Shown one piece after another: positions 12,401 through 24,300 of a DNA stretch of 64,000 bases. The position numbers and the translations under genes were made by a program. Position 1 is the stretch's first letter; each line of letters starts with the position of its first letter. The notes under the pieces were generated by a model. The model was not told where the DNA came from and made no database searches. It saw nothing but the letters and a program-made list of their open reading frames with translations. This DNA is from Phymorhynchus buccinoides (taxonomy: Eukaryota > Mollusca > Gastropoda > Neogastropoda > Raphitomidae), in NCBI GenBank assembly GCA_017654935.2, contig CM065682.1:40409466-40473465 (forward strand). The letters are read 5' to 3'.

Positions 12401-15400
12401 GCGTGTGCGTGTATGCATGTGTGTAGATGTACATGTTTTGAAGAGAGTGTGGCCTGTCTAAGAGTATCTGTTCTTTCTTTTTTTATATATACTGTTAATG
12501 CGTGTGTTAGTTTATATATATATATACATGTTTTTATCCCCATGCACAAGATGAATTCTTCTTGTTATGAAGCCAATAAACAGATTGATTGATTGATTAA
12601 TTGATTGAAATAATCTTCTAATATAAAATGATGCAAAGCACTCCAATAACACAGACTCAAGATTTACAAAGTACTTTTGCCAAATGCTTTGAATCCCCTT
12701 GCAGAGCTATACTCACCTTTTCAATGGCATGACTGTAATTCAAAAAGCCAGTGATTTCCTTCCGATTCCTCTCCTTCAGCTGTTGTAGCAGCGCATCTCT
12801 CCGTGCTCTGGATATCTTGGGGATGGGATTGTTTGTTTGATAATCTGTGCCTAGGTAAACACACAATGCAAAAGAAAGAGACTCATGCATTTTCATAGCA
12901 ATTGAACTCCTCTCACCAAACATACGCTGCAGAGGATATTAGTTTTGCTGAAAAGTAGAAGTAAAATAAAACTTGTACTCAGGTTGCTCAAACATACAGG
13001 TGAAAGAAAGTTTGGACAATTCAATTCAATTAAGTCACAGATAATCAGAAAAGCAGCAAACTTTGGACATATCTATTGAGTAAGCTACTGAAATATACAT
13101 GAGAGAAAAAAAGTTAACATTTCTAGTCCCTTGGTGCGTTCGGGTCAAAGACATGGGGATCAGTATGTTCTGGGGAGCTGTCATTGGACGGACGTGGTGA
13201 CGGAGGAGGACCTCACTCATGCAGGCTCCGCGACTAAGACATTATATTGTCGTCAGTAGGGGGCTTAGTAGGTGGTGTCCTGCGTACAGGCTCCACTGAA
13301 CTCCACCAAAGTGACTCAGCAGCAGTGCAGTGTCTCCTCGGTTAGTTGCCTCCTGACGGCCTAACATAGATTCGCTCCCCCTGAACTGCTGGTTTCGGAT
13401 TCTGTGACCTGAACAAGCCAGGGTGTGGCTGCGTGTTGGTACTCGGAATGAGCGGAGTGGGAGCAATGCCATTGTATGGCCCAGAAGATGGGACAGCAAA
13501 AAAAAATAAAAAATTCTAGTTCAGCATACCAACAATATTATCAGATATCTCAAGGCTACAAAAAATCATTATTATTAATATTAGTGAATAAATATTAAGC
13601 ACAAGACTGTGTGTGACTATTTACAAGAGTATGGCTTTTGCATAGCAGCACAGTGAAAGAAAAGTCTCAAAATGACACCAAGCTTTAAGCGAATATTAAC
13701 ATATGTTCCAGTTTGCCTTTAGCAAGATGATACCAAGCGTAAACAGAATACCAACAGTTTACCTTTGGACACATTCAGCCAGGGCACAGAGGATGGGTTC
13801 TCCACCATGAAATCCCCGACAGCCAGCCAGCCCCACGCGTAGCGTGGCTGAGCAAAGGTCAGCGTCAATGCTTGCACCGAGTCAGTGTCGGACGACGGAG
13901 TGGCGTTCCGGAGGGTGTGGCCTGTGAAGGTCTCACTGGGTCCCAAACTTATCCACGGAATGCAGGCGGGGTCTTTTGAGCCCCTCTCCCCACTCCCGCC
14001 CTGGTCGTGCATGTCTTGGAATGTGACTACGCCACCGTCCATGGCTTTTGCTGATTCTTTTTCCATGTCATTATTTTCAAGTTTTTGGTGGTGATCTGTT
14101 TCTCCCCTATCAGAGCTGGCTCCCTTTTCTTCTTCTTCATCTATCAGATCTGTAACAAAGTTACATATCACGTCTGATGAGGGACCCGATTCTAAGCTGT
14201 CAAATGTGTCTGATGTGACAGAGCGGCTCAGTTGTCCTGCTTCCATGACTGAATCTGATTCTGCAACCTTGGTTATACCTGCTGCTTTGGAGGTAGGAGA
14301 ATAATCACTCTCAATGCTTGACATCCTTACTGCAGTTTTTTCTTCAGCCTGCGGCACTTGCGGTAAACTATCTTTTGAAGCTTCACGTGTTGATATAGAC
14401 ACAAGAGGCAAAGCTTCCTTCATTTGTTCCTGGGAACAATTTTGTGACGATTGTTGATTGATTTTAATGTATCCTGACGCTGACTGCGTCAAAGGAATGA
14501 AAGAGAGACTTTCCTCAGCTTCTTCTACAGTATCCGTAATCTCCTCTACTTTAGGACTTGTGTGTATGCTGGTTTCAATAACTTGCCATGATCTGACACT
14601 TTCACTTTCAGCGGCAACGTTAGAGTCTGCCTCGGAATGTGCCTTCTGTGGCTCACCAGTCTCAGCTGCTGTAGCAGTGTCTCTCTCAGTGTTTACTGCT
14701 ATAGAACACAAATCTTGTCTTGCACAGTTTTCAACTGAGTCAGGCCCTGGGGATATTTGAGTGGCTGGTGCCATCATCATCATCATAGGAACTGAGATAC
14801 TCTTCCCTGCGTCCGAGGTCAGTGTTGGACTGGCATTGAAGCAGTCGGACATGGTGAAGGGATCATCGGGAGAGTCCAAGTGACAGTGGGGGGCATAGGG
14901 GGACAGGAGACAGGATGGAGAGTTCCTGTCAAAGACATGGGGGTGTTCTTCCAGAATGACTCGCTGCCACGTTTTGCCACCAGGTTCCGACTGGGTCACT
15001 CCTGTCCTGAACCAGATTTCCTTGTCCTCATCATCCAGACCCAGAGCAAACACCTGAAAATTAAAACACCTGCTGTAATGAATACGAAACAATTCCAAGC
15101 GCCCTTTAAGTTGCACCTTACGACATATTTTTTTCTTTTAAAAAAGAAAAAGCTAATACCAATTCAAAAGAGAAGAAAAAGCAACATTTGATTTGTGTTC
15201 TAAGCCTCAGATTGGACAAAAAAATCAAAATAAAAGCACTTTAAGTCTTCTAGCACTAAGGGTGAATGTATTCGCCCTTTACATCACAACTTCACTCCCA
15301 CCAAATGCAAAGACATTTACTGCCAAGTGGCCTGCCGTGTTTTTGTCTATTTTTAGAGCTTATGTCAGTAATTTGCTTCCATTAAAGCAACACATGCACA

Positions 15401-16074
15401 CTCAAAAAAAGTTACCCCCCCCCTTCTTCTTATCGGTTGAGATGCAAAGTACAACCAAGAACATAAAAAAATACATGGAGCTAGAAGACTTAAAAGCATT
15501 CTCTACTATTGATTGATTTTTTTTAAAGAATAACTACAAATACAGCAATTTGCCTGACATTTATTTCAGAAGACTCAAGTCATTTCGAATATCTTGCTCT
15601 TTGTTGTTGTAAAAACCAGGTTGTTCTTTCAGAGAACACCAAACAGTAAACCACTGCCGCTATTATTATTATTAGAACATTTAGCACGCCTGATCAATTT
15701 AATGCCCTAGGCGTTCACAATATAAAAACATAATATACACATATAACACCACATATAATAATATTTAACATATAGCATAAAGAATGGGAAATAAAAATTA
15801 CACAAACACCCAAAGACGGTCAGACAAACAAACAGACAGAATTACACCACACACCCACACACGCGTACGCACACCCACACAAATAATTATATGCGCTATG
15901 AACCTGGTCGTTTGCAGAGACAGCGATGTGGATCATCTCCCCCACCATCATCACCCAGCCAGTGCCCGTGGAGGCCGTGGCATCCCAGAACAGCTTGTCC
16001 CCGTTCACACCCTGCCGAAACCACACCTGCAGAAAACACACAACCATCATAATTATAGTAAAAAGCCAAGTGTC

Positions 16075-16108
<34 letters not shown>

Positions 16109-19100
16109 TGTCTGTCTGAAACACAAAACGGGCCTTATAACTCCGCCGTTTTTCGACCGAATCGCTTCAAATTTCCTGTGAGCCCTAACGGGGCGATGTC
16201 AACGGCAACCGAGGCGGCCGTGTCATTTGCGCGGTTCGGCAAATGCGCTAAACGCGCATCCGCCAACCTCTCGGCACCCGTATCTCCGGTGTTTCTGGGC
16301 CGATTGCCTTCGAATTTGGCAGGTAGATGACCGGGGACGGTGACTATCGATGTGCCGAACCGGAAGCGAATCGATTCATAAACGCGCGCGATATACGCTG
16401 CTTCACCTTTTCACCAATAACTCTGATGTTTCTTAACTGCATTGCTTCACATTTGCTGTCAGGCTTGCTGTGGCCGGGGCACATCCTTACAGCAAATTTA
16501 AAGAGAATTAGGAGAGCGCGTCACTCTCAGAGCAGCGCCAACGGGAAACGGGGCCTTATAACTCCGCTGTTTCTTAACCGAATCGCTTCAAATTTGCTGT
16601 ACTCAGCGTTACCAGCACTTGGCGTTACCGTTACTAGGCGTTACCGTTACTAGGGAGAGAGCATCACTCTCAGAGCAGCGCCAATGGGAAACGGGGCCTT
16701 ATAACTCCGCCTTTTCTTAACCGAATCGCTTCAAATTTGCTGTACTCAGCGTTACCAGTACTTGGCGTTACCGTTACTAGGCGTTACCGTTACTAGGCAT
16801 TACCGTTACTTGGCGTTACCGGTACTCGGCGTTGCGCTAGTAAACCATGATAATGACATGGGAAAGGTCAATGATCAAAGCCTACGCACAACAGCCATTT
16901 CGGTTTACCAGGATAGCAGATACCATCATGCAACTTAACAACGATTTGAGCTTGGTTTCCCAATTCAAGATGACTGAAGATGAAAAATCATATAATTTTA
17001 TGCTGCGGCATAAAATCATTTATGTTTTCGGTTCAGGATTATTATCTTTTCAAAACCAAGACGTATGCGAATGCTGAGTGTAATACTATTCCGATTGCCT
17101 CCAAAGTACTGTCCTGGTCAACCTACTTTCCAGTTAAATAAATTTTGCTGGAATTCCGAAAGCTCCCTTGTGAATGTGATGGTTTCTCTAGCAGTGCTAG
17201 TCACATTATTTCGGAAGAAATTTTTTACAGAAAAGGTGGACTGGGTACAGGCTCTGGTAATAAAAAATCTGGGTTGGAAACCATCCCCCACTCACCCATA
17301 AATTTTCTGTCTATATAACATGATGTTCTTTCAAGCAATCCACTTACAAAAAAAAGCAGCATTCAAAAAACAAAGAAATAGGAGTAAACACTGGATACAC
17401 GTGTTTTAACATGGATTAGAATGAAGGATAGTCAGCTTCTCTTGGCTGGCTGAGGTTTTATAAAGGATATAAAAATCTAAATTGTTGCCAAAATGTACAT
17501 AATTTTCATAAGACTTTTGTTTAAAAATAAATCTGTGTCCAAAGTAGACTCTAATTTGGGGTACTTGGCTTTCGATATAAGCTAAACATACAGGCAAACA
17601 TTCCATTACAATATCTCTTTACAAAAGCATAGTCAATAAATATTTTCTTATTCCTGATTTTTACTATTCAAAAAAGGACATAGTATACAGACATCTGTAA
17701 AAATCAACTTTACAGTGGAAACCAGCTAATTTCTCAAATGCTTTCCACACAAAAATCATATTTTTTGGGTCCCCAATTGAATCCTTCTTAAGGCAAAATC
17801 TTTTTATCTCAAAATAGTGGCTATCTCATAACAAAATTTGAATCCTTTCTATTCTGACTCAACAGATTTCCTCTGTATTATGTATAAAAGGAGTCGTTGA
17901 TATTTTGGCAGCGTCACCCACCTTGCCGTCTCTGCTGAGCGCCCACACAGAATTCCTGCCCACGGACACCTGCATCAGGCGAGTCGATTCCTGGGGGTAG
18001 GGCACCATCTCCCACCCCACACCTGTTGCCACAATGCTACAATATTATATGTTGAGGGTAACAAACAGTACAGTAAAAAAAAAAAACAGAGAAAAGGCAC
18101 ACTCACTCACACACACACTTACTCTCTCACACACACAAGGAACATACGCGCGCACACACACACACACATATAGCCCCAAATTCTAGATTCTGATGCTAAT
18201 GATGGCTGTGATTATGAAGAAGATGACAACAATGATAATAACAATGGAGATGACAGCAATAACGATGATAACACCACAGACTACTTAACATCATGTGTCC
18301 TGCTCAAGGCATCCATCCCAGGTGATATGATTACCCACATCAAGCTTGTGGGGCTGCAGGCGATGTTGATGATGATGAAGATGACGACACTGACCATAAA
18401 TATCATTCCTGGATACGTGTGTCCTGTCCAGGCCATGACCATCCCAGGTGATAATGATTATAATAATGATGGTGCTGATGATGTTGACAATGATGATTGT
18501 CACAATGATACTGACCATACACATGATCCCTGGACACGTGTGTCCTGACCAAGGCATGACCGTCCCACGTAATGGCCCACACCAGCCCTGTGGGACCACA
18601 GGCGATAATGATGATGATGATGATTGTCACAATGACACTGACCATACACATGATCCCTGGACACGTGTGTCCTGACCAGGGCATGACCGTCCCACGTAAT
18701 GGCCCACACCAGCCCTGTGGGACCACAGGCGATGTTGATGATGCCCAGAGAGTGACCCGGAATGTGACGCCATTCTTTTCCCTCGGGGCATTCCCGGCAC
18801 ACACCTGTGCGCACATACACCTGAGAAAAACAAACAAACAAAAATAACAGTGTAAAATGTTATAAAATCATTCTGGCATCAGTTATAAACTCTGTCTTCT
18901 ATTCATGGGTTAACAACTGAAGTACCATATTCTATGGACTATAAAGTGATTCTTTTTTTTCCCAGACTGAGACCCTTGCATCCTAAAATGTGATTTATTA
19001 TATAGTAGGAAATATATTGTAAGAATATCAAAGTTTTGTGCAAATTTGTAGGGTACACCTTATTATACAATGGGCTTTATATTCCATAAAATATGGTAGA

Positions 19101-21303
19101 CATAATCAAAGAAATGACCAGGAGCAAAAGGCATGTACCAAGTGATGTATTCACTCTTTTGTTTATGAATTTTAAAAAAAACCAAAAAAACACTCACTGA
19201 AAGGAGAGTTGAAAGTACTCTACCATAACCCACAGAAAGTAAGGCATTTTGTATTATAAGGCACACCCCTTACATTTCAACAAAAATCTGATTTTGTAGC
19301 AATAGCTACTTAGTACATTTTCAGTCATACTTGTAGGTATATATGGCGAAGGGGTCTCGGTCAGGAAAAAAAAAGTATCACCTTAGAGTCGGGGTAAAAT
19401 ATAGTAATCATCATGACACAAGTTCCCCTGAAGACGGAGTGTGGTTGGCCACGTGGCGGGGTAATCAAAAACGGTCACACACGTAATGTTCTCATCCCTA
19501 GCTGATGCATTTGTACCATAGTGTTCAAGTGCACCAAGTGCTTCAGCTGTTGGGATGATCCCTGGAGTCTTTTAGCCAGGGTATGTCAACAACATGACAC
19601 AAGTGATGCATTCACTCTTTTATTCATGAAATTAAAATAATTCAATGCCACAAACTCTAATGGCGAGTTGAAATCACTAATATAATTCAGGCAGGAGTGC
19701 CATTTTCCGACCATTTCCGCCTTTTACCTGGCCATCGTTGGTGATAGCCCACACACTGAGGAAGTCGGCCGGCTGGCCCGGCAGCAACTAGCCCCCTACA
19801 GCGATGTTGATGAAGCATTCACTCTTCTCCACCACCTCCATGTCTTACCTGGCCATCGTTGGTGATGGCCCACACACTGAGGAAGTCGGCCGGCTCCTGA
19901 AGACGGAGTGTGGTTGGCCTGGCAGCAATTGGCCCCCTACAGCGATGTTGATGAAGCATTCACTCTTCTCCACCACCTCCATGTCTTACCTGGCCATCGT
20001 TGGTGATGGCCCACACACTGAGGAAGTCGGCCGGCTGGCCCGGCAGCAACTAGCCCCCTACAGCGATGTTGATGAAGCATTCACTCTTCTCCACCACCTC
20101 CATGTCTTACCTGGCCATCGTTGGTGATGGCCCATTACTGAGGAAGTCGGCCGGCTGGCCCGGCAGCAACTAGCCCCCTACAGCGATGTTGATGAAGCAT
20201 TCACTCTTCTCCACCACCTCCATGTCTTACCTGGCCATCGTTGGTGATGGCCCACACACTGAGGAAGTCGGCCGGCTGGCCCGGCAGCAACTAGCCCCCT
20301 AGCGATGTTGATGAAGCATTCAAGTCTTCTCCACCACCTCCATGTCTTACCTGGCCATCGTTGGTGATGGCCCACACACTGAGGAAGTCGGCCGGCTGGC
20401 CCGGCAGCAACTAGCCCCCTACAGCGATGTTGATGAAGCATTCACTCTTCTCCACCACCTCCATGTCTTACCTGGCCATCGTTGGTGATGGCCCACACAC
20501 TAAGGAAGTCGGACGGCTGGCCCGGCAGCAACTAGCCCCCTACAGCGATGTTGATGAAGCATTCACTCTTCTCCACCACCTCCATGTCTTACCTGGCCAT
20601 CGTTGGTGATGGCCCACACACTGAGGAAGTCGGCCGGCTGGCCCGGCAGCAACTAGCCCCCTACAGCGATGTCGATGAAGCATTCGCTCTTCTCCACCAC
20701 CTCCATGTCTTACCTGGCCATTGTTGGTGATGGCCCACACACTGAGGAAGTCGGCCGGCTGGCCCGGCAGCAACTGGCCCCCTACAGCGATGTCGATGAA
20801 GCATTCGCTCTTCTCCACCACCTCCATGTCTTACCTGGCCATTGTTGGTGATGGCCCACACACTGAGGAAGTCGGACGGCTGGCCCGGCAGCAACTGGCC
20901 CCCTACAGCGATGTCGATGAAGCATTCGCTCTTCTCCACCACCTCCATGTCCGACACCTGCCACCAGACGCAGTTTTTTCAAAACTCAGCGTTAATAAAC
21001 AACAACAAAAAACTATACATATATTAATCCAACAATATTCTTCTTTCTTTTTCTGTGTTCCTAGGCCATATGGCTGTACTGGGTGAAATACATGTGTCCA
21101 AATACACATTCCAATTTCGGAGGACAACAATACAAAAGTACAATGAACTGACAAACCAACAATTACTGAACATGTTAACTTGCACTATTCACGCAAAATA
21201 AGGTGGTTCACATTACAAAGTGCACACACCATACATTACAAAAGTCTGGCTGTTTATTCTATGATTACTTTGTAAATTTCTCGTCATATTATAAAGCGAA
21301 AGG

Positions 21304-21337
<34 letters not shown>

Positions 21338-24300
21338 ATAATGCTTATATAGCGCATAATCTTGCTAAGTAACTCAATGCCCTTTCACCCACCATTCATA
21401 CTATCAGAAACAAGATGCACATTATACAAACATTTCTAAACGACTTGCTCATGTATCATCACCATAGATCTATATGAAATTAATAAATAAAAGAATGAAT
21501 AGCATTAATATCGAAAACATACCGCATGTAAGCATAACACAAACCACTGTCCCCTGCCCCCTATTCCCTCCCCTCCCTCTCCCTCCCTTCATCCCCTCTC
21601 CCCTAAAAAAAAAACCTCCCCCCAATACACACGTGCATTATTCTCTGAGGATCTTAGAGAGAACAGTATTGCCTTATAGTCTGTACAAGACAGTACACAT
21701 TAATGGAGGGGTTGGGCTGGTAATTAAAACTAAACAGAATTGTTAATAATTTTATAGAATAAACCATTTTATATTATTTTAAAAAGACACACAATTTCAA
21801 AGCATAAAATAGGTTTTTGTGTTGTGTAATAAATACTTGATATTGTAAGCTTTTTCTTAGTCCTCTGGATACGAGGTGGGGTGCAACTCTGTTGCGACCA
21901 GTGGTGTTGCACAGCTAATCAAGATATTTGTGCTTTATTTATTTTTTACGTGCCACCACAATATGAATACCTTTTTTATGACAATAAAGTGTTCTGACTT
22001 GTGACTTGAGAGATTAGTTGCTTAAAAATATTTCCCTGTGTTTCCCTTTATTACTTAGTCGACAACAAATATCACTTGTGGCTGGCGTACAAGAATTCTT
22101 TCAATACAGTTGTTGATGCGCCTTATAATCAGGTGTGCCTTATAGCAACAAATAATATGGTAGACAAAAAGTCTACAGTTAAATGCAAACACACACAGAA
22201 GCAAAAACTGGATCAAATGTACACAAAATACTGTGGAAACAATTTATCAGTAAAGCTTAACCCCTTCACTGCCACGACCATTTTGATTTCATAAAAAAAT
22301 AAAATAAAAAAATAGCATAAAATAATTTAAGTATGCCTAAACTACGCTACTTTTAAATATAATGGACAAATTAGCTTTTCAAAATGATTAAATGTCTGAA
22401 TTCAATTATAGAGTAAAATGTAGTCCCTGTATGGAGGCTTACAGTGGGACAATCCTACAAGAAAGAATGACGGAAATATCCGTCATGGGGCAGTGAAGGG
22501 GTTAATTAATATAGAAGCTGCTGACCAAAAAAAGAAAGATGATCAATCAATGCCAACTGCAGACATTGATCAATATGCAATAGCTATGTTATCCACAACA
22601 ACAACAAAAAAAACCAAAATGTCAATGAATAATGAAAGCAGATTAAAAAAAACAGTAACAATCAACAGTGGCACACAAAGTTTGGAGAGCCTTACGGTGG
22701 CCCATCTGTTGGTGGCAGTGTAGCGACAAAAGCGTATCCATTTACGCTTACGTACAACCGAGTTCCAGCACATGTCTGCAGTCCAGCGCCCCCTGAAATT
22801 TGTGGAATATTGCCAACCCTGAAAAATAATATTTTCGTTTTTTAATAAACAAGTGAATGAATGAAAAGAATGAAATAATTTTATCTTAGCTTTCCTAACA
22901 CAGGATAAATCTTTGTTATTTTGTTTATTTAACCTTTTCACTGCCCCGTCACAGATATTTCCGTCAACTTCCGGTAAACTGCCCCATCACGGAAATATCC
23001 GTCATAGGATTATTCTAAGAGTTTCCCGTTTTCTATCCATACACTTTTCGCAGTATGTTCGAATGCATGTGAGAGTGTTCTCAAAGGATAGTATATTCAA
23101 TCCCCGTTCAGAAAAGCATAGGTTATATGCACTTTTATTCAGAAATTTTGCGATAGACTCGGCAACCTAAAATGGCTAGGCAAATAGTTGCCCCGGAACC
23201 GGAACCGGGCTCGGCAGTGAAGGGGTTAATGTAAAATAAAAGCACTTTTGTATGGCATAATCTTTGTGCATTAGCAACACACATCTACATGCATGTGCAC
23301 ATATCTTTTACAACAGATGTATATCCATGTTTTGGGACAACAAATTTTGTGACTTGTGACATACACATCCACTCACTCATAATTATACACACACACACTG
23401 TTTTCCACAAATCATTTTGAAAATAAGCAAAGTTTTGTTTTTGTTTTTAAACATGTTATTCAAAAGAAAAAAAAAGAAAATTTGTTTTGTCGCCTACACA
23501 CATAGACAACTAACATTATTATTACCAAACGCCACAACCACAACAAAAGTAACAATAACCAACACATCAAACAAATGTATTTCCTACCCCTCTGTCGGTG
23601 CATATTTCTCCCTGCAGGTTCTCGTCAATGAACCAGTCGCCCTCCCAGTCCCAGTGGGCCGAGGGCAGTCTGATGCTCTCTTTGGGCAGGTATTTATCCC
23701 CGTGTTCTTCACTCCACGCCCGCCGGTCAGTCGGCAACAAGTTGGAGCTGTGATATCCATTGAATGGTGTCCATCTCTGTAGAACAAAGAAACAATACAA
23801 CAAGTTGGAGCTGTGATATCCATTGAACAGTGACCACCTCTGTAGAACAAAGAAACAATACAACAAGTTGGACTGTGATATCCATTGAACGGTGACCACC
23901 TCTGTAGAACAAAGAAACAATACAAGTTGGACAGTGATATCCATTGAATGGTGTCCATCTCTGTAGAACAAAGAAACAATACAAGTTGGAGCTGTGATAT
24001 CCATTGAACGGCGACCACCTCTGTAGAACAAAGAAACAATACAACAAGTTGGACAGTGATATCCATTGAATGGTGTCCATCTCTGTAGAACAAAGAAACA
24101 ATACAAGTTGGAGCTGTGATATCCATTGAATGGTGTCCATCTCTGTAGAACAAAGAAACAATACAAGTTGGACAGTGATATCCATTGAATGGTGTCCATC
24201 TCTGTAGAACAAAGAAACAATACAAGTTGGACAGTGGAGCTGTGATATCCATTGAACGGCGATTGTGATATCCATTGAATGGTGTCCATCTCTGTAGAAC

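Noticed and set aside
15166..15530. Plus-strand frames near 15.1-15.5 kb as a small gene
   Set aside because: Low-complexity lysine-rich intron sequence with no family match or splice support.
21981..22012. ACAATAAAG...TGACTTGTG motif as a gene polyadenylation site
   Set aside because: Similar strings occur at about 46412 and 62205 away from any gene end. They look like decayed retroelement tails, but I could not define the elements well enough to annotate them.
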